This document shows, piece by piece, positions 15,155-24,067 of a DNA stretch of 64,000 nucleotides. The notes beneath the pieces were generated by a model. The model made no database searches. It saw nothing but the letters and a program-made list of their open reading frames with translations, and was not told the origin of the DNA. How positions within the stretch are numbered: the stretch's first letter is position 1; each line of letters starts with the position of its first letter. Origin of the DNA: an uncultured Muribaculaceae bacterium (GTDB taxonomy: Bacteria; Bacteroidota; Bacteroidia; Bacteroidales; Muribaculaceae); NCBI GenBank assembly GCA_910585755.1, contig CAJUFH010000003.1:29387-93386 (forward strand), in the 5' to 3' direction. The position numbers were made by a program, and so were the translations under genes.

Positions 15155-16759
15155 ATGACCAAGGAATACGACTATTTAGTTATTGGCAGCGGCATCGCCG
15201 GAATGAGCTTCGCCTTGAAAGTAGCTCATACCGGGAGGGTCGCGCTTGTCTGCAAGACAAAGCTCGAAGAGGCCAACACCGCCCTGGCCCAGGGGGGAGT
15301 GGCGTCGGTGACGAACCTCGAGGTTGACAACTTCGAGAAGCATATCCGCGACACGATGGTCGCCGGCGACTGGCTCTCCGACCCCGCGGCGGTAGAAAAA
15401 GTCGTGACCGGCGCTCCCGGCCAGATACGCCAGCTCCTTGAATGGGGCGTGAACTTCGACCGCAAGGCCGACGGCTCTTTCGACCTCCACCGCGAGGGAG
15501 GCCACTCGGAGTTCCGAATCCTGCACCACGCCGACAACACCGGCTTCGAAATCCAGCGCGGCCTGATCGAGGCCGTCCGCGCCAACCCGAACATCGACAT
15601 CTACGAGGACCATTTCGCCATCGAAATCATCACCCAGCACCACCTGGGGAAGGTCGTAACCCGCCGTACCCCCGACATCACCTGCTACGGCGCCTACGTC
15701 CTGAACCCCCAAGGGGGCGTAGACAAGTTCCTGGCCCGCGTCACCCTGATGGCGACCGGCGGCGTAGGAGCCGTCTACCAGACTACCACCAACCCCCTCG
15801 TCGCGACCGGCGACGGCATAGCGATGGTCTACCGCGCCAAGGGCACGGTAAAGGACATGGAGTTCATCCAGTTCCATCCGACCGCCCTCTTCCACCCCGG
15901 CGACCGCCCCAGCTTCCTAATTACAGAGGCCATGCGAGGCTACGGAGGCATCCTGCGCAACCTCGCCGGGGAGCGCTTCATGGAGCGCTACGACCCGGAG
16001 CGCATGGAGCTGGCGCCCCGCGACGTCGTGGCCCGCGCCATCGACTCCGAGATGAAGCAGCGGGGAGAGGACCACGTCTTCCTCGACGTCACCCACAAGG
16101 ACCCGGAGGAGACGCGCCGCCACTTCCCCAACATCTACGCCCACTGCCTCAGCCTCGGCATCGACATAACCCGCGAACCGATTCCCGTGGCTCCCGCCGC
16201 CCACTACCTCTGCGGCGGAATCAAGGTCGACACCAACGCCGAATCCTCGATCAAGCGCCTCTACGCCGTCGGCGAATGTTCCTGCACCGGGCTCCACGGC
16301 GGCAACCGCCTGGCCTCCAACTCGCTGATTGAGGCGGTAGTCTACGCCGACGCGGCCGCCCGCCACGCGATTGAAAACGCGCCCCACTACCAGCTCCGTT
16401 CCGACGTGCCCGACTGGAACGACGAGGGGACGCGCCACCCCGAAGAGATGGTGCTCATAACCCAGAGCATCCGCGAGGTGAACCAGATCATGGGCACCTA
16501 CGTCGGAATCGTGCGCTCCGACCTGCGCCTCGACCGCGCATGGAACCGCCTCGACATCCTTTACGAAGAGACCGAGCGCCTTTTCAAGTCGTCGAAAGCC
16601 TCCCGCCAGATCTGCGAGCTGCGCAACATCATCAACGTCGGTTACCTCATCATGCGCCAGGCCAAGGAGCGCAAGGAGTCGCGCGGCCTCCATTACACCG
16701 TCGACTATCCCCCTGTCGACCACTCTCCCGAAAACAAAACCGCGCCGCGCTCCGTTTAA
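15155..16759 (+). CDS. nadB: L-aspartate oxidase
   Basis: This 534-residue flavoprotein oxidises L-aspartate to iminoaspartate, the first step of de novo NAD synthesis. The N-terminal dinucleotide-binding motif is YLVIGSGIAGMSFAL; ALAQGGVASV, the substrate-side HREGGHS segment and the C-terminal FAD-binding VGECSCTGLHGGNRLASNSL stretch are all present. The C-terminal helical domain is full length. The start at MTKEYDYLVIG fits both the family and the promoter at 15106-15137. nadA and nadC are not adjacent. No defect is seen. Confidence 0.95.
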   Translation: MTKEYDYLVIGSGIAGMSFALKVAHTGRVALVCKTKLEEANTALAQGGVASVTNLEVDNFEKHIRDTMVAGDWLSDPAAVEKVVTGAPGQIRQLLEWGVNFDRKADGSFDLHREGGHSEFRILHHADNTGFEIQRGLIEAVRANPNIDIYEDHFAIEIITQHHLGKVVTRRTPDITCYGAYVLNPQGGVDKFLARVTLMATGGVGAVYQTTTNPLVATGDGIAMVYRAKGTVKDMEFIQFHPTALFHPGDRPSFLITEAMRGYGGILRNLAGERFMERYDPERMELAPRDVVARAIDSEMKQRGEDHVFLDVTHKDPEETRRHFPNIYAHCLSLGIDITREPIPVAPAAHYLCGGIKVDTNAESSIKRLYAVGECSCTGLHGGNRLASNSLIEAVVYADAAARHAIENAPHYQLRSDVPDWNDEGTRHPEEMVLITQSIREVNQIMGTYVGIVRSDLRLDRAWNRLDILYEETERLFKSSKASRQICELRNIINVGYLIMRQAKERKESRGLHYTVDYPPVDHSPENKTAPRSV

Positions 16760-16788
16760 CGGAGTAGGCACCCTTAACCTCTCTCCAA

Positions 16789-17457
16789 TTGCGAAACCTG
16801 CTGTTCCGACATATCCCGCTGCTGCTCGCCGTAATATTCGCCGGAGCCATCCTCCCCGCCCGGGGCGCCGACTTCCAGGAACTGGAAACCCAGGCCCCGA
16901 CAATCGAGAACCCCGGCAGCGGCCGACGGCCCGTCTACCGCGGCAAATACCATACCGTGACCCCGGAGGGGGACACGGTCCTCGTGGTGATATTCAACGA
17001 CATCACCGTCTATCCCGCCCTCCGCTTCAAGAACCGCAAGCAGGAGGAGTTCTACTGGCGCACCGTCCGCGACGTCAAGAAAGCCCTGCCATACGCCAAA
17101 CTCATCAGCGCGACCCTGCTCGAGACCTACGAATATATCGAGACCTTCCCGACGCAGAAAGAGCGCGAGGCGTATCTCAAGGAGATGGAGGGGGCGATTT
17201 TCAAGCAGTACAAGCCCGCCCTCAAGCGCTTCACCAAGGGGCAGGCCCGGATGCTCGTAAAACTCATCCAGCGCGAGACGAACCAGAGCGGCTACGACAT
17301 CGTAAAAGCCTTCCTCGGCTCCTTCCGCGCCACGTTCTGGCAGGGGTTCGGCAAGCTCTTCGGGGTGAGCCTCAAAGGGGAGTACAAGCCAGACCGCGAC
17401 GCCGGTGACGCCATAATCGAGCGCGTCTGCGTCGGAGTCGAGCAGGGAGAACTATAA
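16789..17457 (+). CDS. DUF4294 domain-containing secreted protein
   Basis: This 222-residue protein has an N-terminal signal peptide (RNLLFRHIPLLLAVIFAGAI, cleavage near PARGA). The mature part VVIFNDITVYPALRFKNRKQ and RTVRDVKKALPYAKLI is characteristic of DUF4294, a Bacteroidota-only family of unknown function predicted to be periplasmic. The only possible start is TTG at 16789: an in-frame TAG lies eight codons upstream, and the signal peptide would be lost with any later start. It follows nadB by 29 bp and is probably cotranscribed. Confidence 0.8.
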   Translation: MRNLLFRHIPLLLAVIFAGAILPARGADFQELETQAPTIENPGSGRRPVYRGKYHTVTPEGDTVLVVIFNDITVYPALRFKNRKQEEFYWRTVRDVKKALPYAKLISATLLETYEYIETFPTQKEREAYLKEMEGAIFKQYKPALKRFTKGQARMLVKLIQRETNQSGYDIVKAFLGSFRATFWQGFGKLFGVSLKGEYKPDRDAGDAIIERVCVGVEQGEL

Positions 17458-17625
17458 AATATTCAACTTTCGCAAGCTCAAGTCGAAGTGAAAGAAGTGA
17501 AACGTGAAAATCAGGCTTCGCCTGAGTGAAGATAATAGCTTATTTGAATGGAGTATTTCCTTCACCTTTCACCCTTCACCTTCCACGGTGAGCAAGTTGA
17601 AAACTTGCGAAACTCATATTAATAA
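17458..17625. repeat. GGTGAA-family dispersed hairpin repeat, copy 1
   Basis: The spacer between DUF4294 and pgi is a mosaic: TTTCGCAAG (17468-17476) pairs with CTTGCGAAA (17604-17612), an inner hairpin ATCAGGC-TTCG-CCTGA sits in the segment 17504-17539, and a run of CTTCACCTTTCACCCTTCACC follows. The 17504 segment recurs inverted at 62481-62508 and the CTTCACC run recurs at 25547, 60276 and (inverted) 62415. It is a non-coding mobile-looking family. Confidence 0.7.
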
Positions 17626-17637
17626 CAACATACATCA

Positions 17638-18981
17638 ATGAAGAACATCGAAGTAAACGTCAAGGAAACCCTCTGCGCCGTCACCGGCGAGCAGATCCAG
17701 GCGATCTATCCCGAAGCCGAAAAGGCGCTGAAAATGCTTGCCGAGGGCACAGGCCCCGGTTCCGACTTCCTCGGATGGGTAAAGCTCCCATCTGAAATCA
17801 CCGACGCCCACCTGGCCGACATCGAGGAGACAGCCAAGAACCTCCGCGAGAACTGCGACTATGTCGTAGCGATCGGCATCGGCGGCTCCTACCTCGGAGC
17901 CAAGGCCGTCATCGAGGGCCTCAGCGACACCTTCGCCCAGCTCCGCCCCGAAGGAGATTCGCGCCGCTGCCGCATGCTCTTCGCCGGACAGAACATCGGC
18001 GAGGACTATCTCTACGAGCTCCAGGACCTCCTGAAAGGCCATAAGTTCGGCATCATCGTAATCTCCAAGTCGGGAACCACCACCGAGCCCGCCATCGCCT
18101 TCCGCCTCCTCAAGGAGCAGCTCGAAAGCCAGCTCGGCAAAGCCGAAGCCTCCAAGCGCATCGTGGCCGTCACCGACGCCGCCCGCGGCGCCCTCCGCCA
18201 GCTCGCGACCGAGGAAGGCTACAAGACCTTCGTCATCCCCGACAATGTCGGCGGCCGCTTCTCTGTACTGACCCCCGTCGGACTCCTTCCCATCGCCGTG
18301 GCCGGATTCGACATCCGAGCCCTCGTCGATGGTGCCCGCCGCATGGAGGCCGCTACCGCCGACGGCGTCGAGAACAACCCCGCCGCAATCTACGCCGCGA
18401 CCCGCAACGCCCTCTACCGCGCCGGAAAGAAAATCGAAATCCTCGTGAACTTCACCCCGAAGCTCCACTTCTTCGCCGAATGGTGGAAGCAGCTCTACGG
18501 CGAGTCCGAGGGTAAGGAAGGCAAGGGCATCTTCCCCGCATCGGTTGACTTCACAACCGACCTCCACTCCATGGGCCAGTGGATTCAGGAAGGCGAGCGC
18601 ACCATCTTCGAGACCGTACTCTCCGTAGACACGACCGCCCACAAGACCGTAATCCCCACCGATCCCGCCAACCTCGACGGCCTCAACTTCCTGGCCGGCA
18701 AGCGCGTCGACGAGGTCAACAAGATGGCCGAACTCGGAACCCGCCTGGCCCACGTCGACGGCGGCGTCCCCAACATCCGCGTCACCATCCCCGCCCTCAA
18801 TGAGGAATATCTCGGCGAGCTGATCTACTTCTTCGAGAAAGCCTGCGGCATCTCCGGCCACCTCCTCGGCGTGAACCCCTTCAACCAGCCCGGCGTCGAA
18901 GCCTACAAGCGCAACATGTTCGCCCTCCTCGACAAGCCCGGCTACGAGGAAGCCTCCGCCGCCATCAAAGCCCGCCTCTGA
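17638..18981 (+). CDS. pgi: Glucose-6-phosphate isomerase
   Basis: This 447-residue protein interconverts glucose-6-phosphate and fructose-6-phosphate. It is the short form of about 450 residues. The sugar-phosphate binding motifs are visible: AIGIGGSYLGAKAVIEGL, VISKSGTTTEPAIAFR, and the C-terminal NPFNQPGVEAYKRNMF carrying the conserved Gln-Pro-Gly-Val and catalytic Lys. The ATG follows the dispersed repeat by 12 bp. A strong terminator follows, so pgi is the last gene of its transcript. Confidence 0.96.
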   Translation: MKNIEVNVKETLCAVTGEQIQAIYPEAEKALKMLAEGTGPGSDFLGWVKLPSEITDAHLADIEETAKNLRENCDYVVAIGIGGSYLGAKAVIEGLSDTFAQLRPEGDSRRCRMLFAGQNIGEDYLYELQDLLKGHKFGIIVISKSGTTTEPAIAFRLLKEQLESQLGKAEASKRIVAVTDAARGALRQLATEEGYKTFVIPDNVGGRFSVLTPVGLLPIAVAGFDIRALVDGARRMEAATADGVENNPAAIYAATRNALYRAGKKIEILVNFTPKLHFFAEWWKQLYGESEGKEGKGIFPASVDFTTDLHSMGQWIQEGERTIFETVLSVDTTAHKTVIPTDPANLDGLNFLAGKRVDEVNKMAELGTRLAHVDGGVPNIRVTIPALNEEYLGELIYFFEKACGISGHLLGVNPFNQPGVEAYKRNMFALLDKPGYEEASAAIKARL

Positions 18982-19009
18982 TTCCGCCAATCCCTTCCCC
19001 CCTTATACC

Positions 19010-19051
19010 GGCCGCCCCGCGAACTCCAACCCGCGGGGCGGCCCTATTTTT
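19010..19051 (+). terminator. Rho-independent terminator after pgi
   Basis: A perfect 12-bp stem GGCCGCCCCGCG (19010-19021) / CGCGGGGCGGCC (19032-19043) with a 10-base loop is followed by CTATTTTTA. It lies 29 bases past the pgi stop. Confidence 0.92.
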
Positions 19052-19085
19052 ACCCCTTTCCCCGGCGCGGATTTTCAGTCAGTTC

Positions 19086-19307
19086 TCAGGCGAGCTTGCC
19101 TGTTTCGATTTCGTTCTTGAGGAACTGGAAGATGTAGACGGCCCCCTGGTAGTAGAGGCCGCATTCCGGGTCGTTGAGTTTCGCGAATGTCTGGGAACGA
19201 TACAGCTCGTCAAGAGCACGGCGTATGTCCCAGTCGTATTCAGACATCAGCATTTCCGCAAGTTCAGCAGCGAGACATTCCACCTGAAACTGAATATCCT
19301 GTGTCAT
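19086..19307 (-). CDS. Small protein of the DUF3791/DUF3990 module
   Basis: This 73-residue acidic protein (MTQDIQFQVECLAAELAEML, then YDWDIRRALDELYRSQTF and GLYYQGAVYIFQFLKNEI) is intact. I remember this type of small protein as the third gene of DUF3791-DUF3990 operons in Bacteroidales; no function can be given. It starts 6 bases after the stop of the truncated DUF3990 remnant, which supports operon membership. No signal or membrane segment is present. Confidence 0.6.
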   Translation of the reverse strand: MTQDIQFQVECLAAELAEMLMSEYDWDIRRALDELYRSQTFAKLNDPECGLYYQGAVYIFQFLKNEIETGKLA

Positions 19308-19313
19308 AATTTC

Positions 19314-19415
19314 TTACGCTGGATAAAAGCCCTTCCCGAAATCCTTGCCACGGCGGCTTCGGGAAAGGTCTATCTGTTCTATCGGGACATTGGAGCCGTG
19401 ATATAACTTAGCCAT
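19314..19415 (-). pseudogene. DUF3990 gene remnant (33 codons)
   Basis: On the minus strand an ATG at 19415 opens MAKLYHGSNVPIEQIDLSRS, then RRGKDFGKGFYPA and stop. LYHGSNVPIEQIDLSRS and GKDFGKGFY are the conserved N-terminal motifs of DUF3990, a family I recall as related to ADP-ribosyltransferases and normally about 150 residues or more. Here the frame ends after 33 codons, six bases before the next gene, so most of the domain, including any catalytic part, has been deleted. The ATG overlaps the end of the DUF3791 gene by 8 bp, as expected for the intact operon. Confidence 0.75.
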
Positions 19416-19671
19416 AAATCCTGCCACCGTTTCGTTCGCATAGCACCTGCATGTCTGTCACCGCGTCATCTATGGAGAGCGTATGTTCCGCGGCGTAGCA
19501 GTCAAGCAAAAAATCGATACCCGCAAACCGCCGCAAATAAGCATAGGCTTGTGCGTTGGAAAGCCCGTGCCGCTGGGCGAAGGCACCTACGCAAGCGACA
19601 ACGTACTCAATCTTGTCGAATACGAGCCTGTCTAAACTATTCCTGTCTCTGGCAGTTTTCATCTTTCTCAT
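19408..19671 (-). CDS. DUF3791 family small protein
   Basis: This 87-residue protein (or 84 from the second Met) contains KIEYVVACVGAFAQRHGLSN, YAYLRRFAGIDFLLDCY and AEHTLSIDDAVTDMQVLC, the pattern of DUF3791 proteins, which usually precede DUF3990 and are thought to be its partner. It is intact and overlaps the DUF3990 remnant. A -7-like box TATCTTTG on the minus strand (forward 19683-19690) lies just upstream. An antitoxin-like role is inference from gene pairing. Confidence 0.75.
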   Translation of the reverse strand: MRKMKTARDRNSLDRLVFDKIEYVVACVGAFAQRHGLSNAQAYAYLRRFAGIDFLLDCYAAEHTLSIDDAVTDMQVLCERNGGRIYG

Positions 19672-20024
19672 CTGCTTGTCCGCAAAGATAAAACAATTTT
19701 TCCAATCCGTCAGATTTTCAAGCGCGGAATAATAGCGGGAAGCTGAGAAGAGAGCATAAGATGATTCGCACTTCTACAAATAATAAAACTAGATCGCTGA
19801 TGTACTGCTCAGTACTCTTTTTGGCATAAAGTTGCATTATGGCAGCCACGACATCGGTTCGCGGCTGTATTTTTGCCGTGCCTTATGCAAAGGAGACCTT
19901 TGAAATAGTTGTTTCTCTTGTAGTTAAGAAAGAGCTCTGTTGGTGCGACTGTCGGGTGGAGCGAGCCGGAGGCGAGCGGCGCGGGTTATCAGGGGAGCGG
20001 GGCGGCCAAGAGGCAGAGAGGGTT
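19672..20024. other. Intergenic region, no gene seen
   Basis: About 350 bases between DUF3791 and the helicase gene. Apart from the TATCTTTG box at 19683-19690 I see no coding region, RNA gene or strong hairpin. The left two-thirds is AT-rich, the right third GC-rich. Confidence 0.4.
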
Positions 20025-21443
20025 TCAGGCGCCGTCGACGGGGATGGTGGGGTTGATGAGGTAGAGGCGGGTGGTGGCGCGGGTGACGGCGGTGTAGAGC
20101 CAGCGGTAGAGGTCGAGGGTGCGGTATGCCTCGGGGGGTATGTAGCCCATGTCGACGAAGACGGAGGCCCACTGGCCGCCCTGGGCCTTGTGGCAGGTGA
20201 CGGCATAAGCGTATTTTACCTGCAAGGCATTGTAATAGGGGTCCTTGCGGAGGGTGTCGCGCTGCGCTGTCGGGGATGCCTGGAGCCGCCCGTCCTCGTA
20301 AAGCGCCTGGTTGGCGAGCGCCTGCAGCTTCTCGCGGCCGAGGGCCGCCTGGTCGGAGGTCAGGCAGTCGAGCGAGAGTTTGGCGTCGATGGTGAACCCT
20401 TTTTCCGGCAGGTGCAGCTCGACGTTGGCGAAGAGGCATCCGGCGCGCTCTTCAGTGCCGTAGATTTTCTCGACGACAGCCACCTCGCCGTTGGCGATGA
20501 AGTCAATCTGCTCGTGGCCGCGGGTCCAGTAGTAGTTGTTCTTGGCGATCATCAGGCGTTCGCCCGGCGCGAGCATCTCCTCGTGCTCGTAGATTATGGA
20601 GCGAATCGCGAGGTTGAAGTCCACCGCCCGGCGGTTGGAACGGGTAATAAGGAGCACCTGGTCGGCCCCGCGCTCGCGAAGCTCATCCTCGAGCACCTCC
20701 TGGAGGCTTTCCGGCTCGACCACAGCCACGTCGCCGAACCCCTTGACGCGCAGCGAGGGGACCGGCAGCGGCACCTCCAGCATCGAGCGGCGCAGCGACG
20801 TCGCGTTGTAGAGTATCCCCGAGCGGGCTTTCTGGCGCACGGTTTTTGTCATCGTGGCGCGGGTCACGCTCATCCCCATCCGCTTGAAAGCCTCGGGGGT
20901 CATGGCCGGGGACTCCTCGAATCCCACCGGGGGGAGCTGCGCCGTGTCGCCCACGAGAATCAGGCGGCAGTTGACCCCGGAGAAGACATACAGCAGGAGG
21001 TCTTTCAGCAGACTCCCCTGCGCGCCGTACTCGTCGTCGCCGATCATCGACGCCTCGTCGACGATGAAGACCGTGTTGCGGTGGGGATTGTGCTTCACGG
21101 AAGCGTAAACGCGCCCGTCGGGGGTCACCGCGGGCGCGTTGTAGATGTATCGGTGGATGGTGAACGCGGGCTTGCCTGTGAAGGCCGAGAGCACCTTGGC
21201 GGCGCGGCCGGTCGAGGCGAGGAGCACCGTCGGCATGGCGACGACCTGGAGCGAGCGCACGAGCGCACCCATGACGGAGGTCTTACCCGTTCCGGCGTAG
21301 CCGTTGAGGATGAAAACCCGGTCCTGACCGGCGGTGTACGCCGAGCAGTAGCGCGTCAGGGCCGCGATCAGCTGAATCTGCTGGTCGGTAGGCTCGAACG
21401 GCAGGTTCTCCATCATCAGCTCGCCGAAGCCCTGCAGGTCCAT
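20025..21443 (-). CDS. RecD-like superfamily 1 DNA helicase / AAA ATPase
   Basis: This 472-residue protein has Walker A GYAGTGKT (48-55), Walker B IVDEAS (127-132), VGDTAQLPPVG (motif III) and a C-terminal UvrD_C_2-like motif YAVTCHKAQGGQW, followed by LYTAVTRAT (motif VI). This is the 5'-3' RecD/TraA-type helicase core without RecBCD-specific additions, as found widely as a single helicase in Bacteroidota. It would unwind DNA in repair or recombination. It lies 13 bp downstream of cysS and probably shares its transcript. Confidence 0.88.
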   Translation of the reverse strand: MDLQGFGELMMENLPFEPTDQQIQLIAALTRYCSAYTAGQDRVFILNGYAGTGKTSVMGALVRSLQVVAMPTVLLASTGRAAKVLSAFTGKPAFTIHRYIYNAPAVTPDGRVYASVKHNPHRNTVFIVDEASMIGDDEYGAQGSLLKDLLLYVFSGVNCRLILVGDTAQLPPVGFEESPAMTPEAFKRMGMSVTRATMTKTVRQKARSGILYNATSLRRSMLEVPLPVPSLRVKGFGDVAVVEPESLQEVLEDELRERGADQVLLITRSNRRAVDFNLAIRSIIYEHEEMLAPGERLMIAKNNYYWTRGHEQIDFIANGEVAVVEKIYGTEERAGCLFANVELHLPEKGFTIDAKLSLDCLTSDQAALGREKLQALANQALYEDGRLQASPTAQRDTLRKDPYYNALQVKYAYAVTCHKAQGGQWASVFVDMGYIPPEAYRTLDLYRWLYTAVTRATTRLYLINPTIPVDGA

Positions 21444-21456
21444 CCGGTCGGAGCGT

Positions 21457-22941
21457 TTACTTGTTAAGCGACCACTCGAAAGAGCCGTCGCGCGTGTCCT
21501 TGACAGCGAAGCCGATCGCGGCCAGGCGGTCGCGTATCAGGTCGGAAGTAGTCCAGTCCTTCGCCGCCTTAGCCTGTGAGCGAACCTCCAGAAGAAGGTT
21601 CACAGCCTCCTTGTAAGGCTCCAGGGCGCCCTCTCCGGCCTCACCCCCGTCGGTCGGGAGCATGCCGAGGATTTCAAAGAGGAAGGTGTCGAAGAGCGCT
21701 TTCAGGGCGTCGATGTCGGCCTGGGTGGCGCGCATATGTCCGTCGCGGGCCTTGTTGATGAGCGACAGCGCCTCGAAGAGGTGGGCGATCACCACCGGGG
21801 TGTTGAAGTCGTCGTTCATCGCGTCGTAGCACGCCTGGCGTATCTTCTCGATTTCCCCGGCCATGTCGCTCTCCCCGGCGGGTTTGAGGCCCGCGAGGCG
21901 CTTCCACCCCTCCATCATGCGGGCGTAGGCCTTCTCGGAAGCCTGGAGGGCCTCGTTGGAGAAGTCGACCGTCGAGCGGTAGTGGGCCTGGAGGAGGAAG
22001 AAGCGGATTGTCATCGGCGAGTAGGGCTGCTGGAGAAGCTCGTGCTGCCCGGTGAAGAACTCGTTGAGGGTAATGAAGTTACCCTTCGACTTGCTCATCT
22101 TCTCGCCGTTGATGGTCAGCATGTTGTTGTGCATCCAGTAGCGGACGCTGTCGTGGCCGTTGTGGGCGACGCTCTGCGCGATCTCGCACTCGTGGTGGGG
22201 GAACTTGAGGTCCATGCCGCCGCCGTGGATGTCGAACTGCTCGCCGAGGTATTTCTCGCTCATGACGGAGCACTCGAGGTGCCACCCGGGGAAGCCGTCG
22301 CTCCAGGGTGACGGCCAGCGCATTATATGCTCCGGTGCCGCTTTCTTCCAAAGGGCGAAGTCGGCAGGGTAGCGTTTCTCCTGCTGGCCGTCGAGGGAGC
22401 GGGTCTCGGAGAAGAGCTCGTCGATGTTTCGGCCGGAGAGCTTGCCGTAGTGGTGGTCGGCGTTATATTTGCGCACGTCGAAGTACACCGAGCCGTCGCT
22501 GACGTAGGCGTAGCCCGCGTCAAGGATTGCCTGGATATACTGCTGCTGCTCGATGATATGGCCCGAGGCGTGCGGCTCGATCGAGGGAGGGAGCACGTTG
22601 AGGCGCTCCATGTCGCGGTGGTAGCTGTTGAGATAGTGCTGCACCACCTCCATCGGCTCCAACTGCTCCAGCCGCGCCTTCTTGGCGATTTTGTCCTCCC
22701 CCTCGTCGGCGTCATGCTCCAGGTGGCCTACGTCGGTGATGTTGCGCACGTAGCGCACCTTCAGCCCCAGGTGGGTGAGGTAGCGGTAGACGACGTCGAA
22801 GGTAATCGCGGGGCGGGCGTGGCCGAGGTGGCCGTCGCCGTAGACCGTCGGGCCGCAGACGTACATCCCGACCCTCCCCTCGTGGAGCGGCCGGAAATAC
22901 TCCTTGTCGCGTTTGAGCGAGTTATAAATCTGTAAATCCAT
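21457..22941 (-). CDS. cysS: Cysteine--tRNA ligase
   Basis: This 494-residue class I synthetase has GHLGHARPAI (the HIGH motif, from residue 36), YVRNITDVGHLE, zinc-site residues in YVCGPTVYG, GWHLECSVMS and HGGGMDLKFPHHECE, and the KMSKSKGNF signature. It charges tRNA-Cys with cysteine in the cytoplasm. Its ATG shares one base with the TGA of the DUF3467 gene (TGATG), so the two are coupled. Length and motifs are normal. Confidence 0.97.
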   Translation of the reverse strand: MDLQIYNSLKRDKEYFRPLHEGRVGMYVCGPTVYGDGHLGHARPAITFDVVYRYLTHLGLKVRYVRNITDVGHLEHDADEGEDKIAKKARLEQLEPMEVVQHYLNSYHRDMERLNVLPPSIEPHASGHIIEQQQYIQAILDAGYAYVSDGSVYFDVRKYNADHHYGKLSGRNIDELFSETRSLDGQQEKRYPADFALWKKAAPEHIMRWPSPWSDGFPGWHLECSVMSEKYLGEQFDIHGGGMDLKFPHHECEIAQSVAHNGHDSVRYWMHNNMLTINGEKMSKSKGNFITLNEFFTGQHELLQQPYSPMTIRFFLLQAHYRSTVDFSNEALQASEKAYARMMEGWKRLAGLKPAGESDMAGEIEKIRQACYDAMNDDFNTPVVIAHLFEALSLINKARDGHMRATQADIDALKALFDTFLFEILGMLPTDGGEAGEGALEPYKEAVNLLLEVRSQAKAAKDWTTSDLIRDRLAAIGFAVKDTRDGSFEWSLNK

Positions 22942-23258
22942 CAGGCCTGGAACGGGTTGGGGATTCCGCCGTTGTTGGCGCCGTTCTTGGGAGCCTTGCG
23001 GGTGATTTCGCCGTAGGTGCTCTCGTATTTCTGGATGTTGTCGCGGAGGGCGAACAGGAGGTTCTTGGCGTTCTCGGGGTTCATGATGATGCGGCTCTGG
23101 ACGCGTGCCTGGGGCATGTTGGGAGCCACGGCGATGAAGTCAAGGAAGAACTCGCCCGGAGTGTGGGAGAGGACCGCGAGGTTGGCGTAGTGGCCGGCGG
23201 CGATTTCGGGGGTAAGCTCGATTTTGATTTCCTGCTGCTTGTTGTTATTGTCTGCCAT
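22941..23258 (-). CDS. DUF3467 domain-containing protein
   Basis: This 105-residue protein begins MADNNNKQQEIKIELTPEIA and contains YANLAVLSHTPGEFFLDFIA and ARVQSRIIMNPENAKNLLFA, the DUF3467 pattern, which is widespread in Bacteroidota and of unknown function. The tail is Asn/Gly/Pro-rich. The ATG at 23258 fits the family better than the upstream open frame, which crosses intergenic DNA. It lies between rpmA and cysS on the same strand. Confidence 0.88.
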   Translation of the reverse strand: MADNNNKQQEIKIELTPEIAAGHYANLAVLSHTPGEFFLDFIAVAPNMPQARVQSRIIMNPENAKNLLFALRDNIQKYESTYGEITRKAPKNGANNGGIPNPFQA

Positions 23259-23374
23259 GGTTTTGCTTTTTAGAGAGTTGGTTGACTGGATAAAACTTAG
23301 GCGGCCGCGCCTGCGCGCCAAGCGCTCAGAGGCGGCCGCCTGAATGCGGAGCGGTATTCGCTGAGGAGGTATGG

Positions 23375-23638
23375 TTATGCCTCGGCGATGGGGGTCACGC
23401 TGATGAAACGGCGGCCTTCCTTGCCCTTGGTGAACACCACGGTGCCGTCGATGAGCGCGTAGAGGGTGTAGTCCTTGCCCATGCCCACGTTGAGGCCCGG
23501 GTGGTGCACTGTTCCGCGCTGACGTTTGAGGATGTTGCCTGCCTTGGCGTACTGGCCACCAAAAATCTTAACACCGAGTCGTTTGCTTTCCGACTCACGG
23601 CCGTTCTTCGACGAGCCTACACCTTTCTTATGTGCCAT
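23375..23638 (-). CDS. rpmA: 50S ribosomal protein L27
   Basis: This 87-residue protein begins MAHKKGVGSSKNGRESESKR and contains LGVKIFGGQYAKAGNILKRQ and RGTVHHPGLNVGMGKDYTLY, the L27 signature. The N-terminus reaches the peptidyl transferase centre. It lies 25 bp downstream of rplU, the universal pairing. The start needs no N-terminal prepeptide, unlike Firmicutes L27. Confidence 0.98.
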   Translation of the reverse strand: MAHKKGVGSSKNGRESESKRLGVKIFGGQYAKAGNILKRQRGTVHHPGLNVGMGKDYTLYALIDGTVVFTKGKEGRRFISVTPIAEA

Positions 23639-23663
23639 GTTGCTGTCTTAGATTTTTAATGGG

Positions 23664-23984
23664 TTATGCGATTACGTCTTTGATCACTACCTGGGAGAAC
23701 ATCTGGCGATGGCCGTTCTTGCGACGATAGCCCTTGCGGCGCTTCTTCTTGAACACGATCACCTTGTCGCCTTTCACGAGGGGACGTTTAACCTCGCAAA
23801 CAACTTTTGCCCCTTCTACGGTGGGCGCGCCGACCTTCACGGCACCGTCGGCGTCAACGAGCAGGACGCGGTCAAACTCGAGGGTCTCACCCTCCTTGCG
23901 CTCGTCGCCGAGATAGTGTACATACAGGAACTTGCCGGCCTCGGCCTTGAACTGCTGTCCCTGGATTTCTACGATAGCGTACAT
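23664..23984 (-). CDS. rplU: 50S ribosomal protein L21
   Basis: This 106-residue protein begins MYAIVEIQGQQFKAEAGKFL and has the basic KVIVFKKKRRKGYRRKNGHR block typical of L21, which binds 23S rRNA domain I. The ATG at 23984 matches the family; the longer open frame covers the 5' leader. A promoter with a 20-bp spacer lies at 24068-24099, giving a leader of about 75 bases. Confidence 0.97.
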   Translation of the reverse strand: MYAIVEIQGQQFKAEAGKFLYVHYLGDERKEGETLEFDRVLLVDADGAVKVGAPTVEGAKVVCEVKRPLVKGDKVIVFKKKRRKGYRRKNGHRQMFSQVVIKDVIA

Positions 23985-24067
23985 TAAACGATTGATTTGT
24001 ATAAGGTTATGCCGTCGGGCGAGCCTTGGTTGGCTGCTTGGTAAGCCCGTTTCGGCCAAAAAGCTCA

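Noticed and set aside
19839..21467. Plus-strand open frame of 542 codons
   Set aside because: Antisense shadow of the RecD-like helicase gene, with no recognisable domain.
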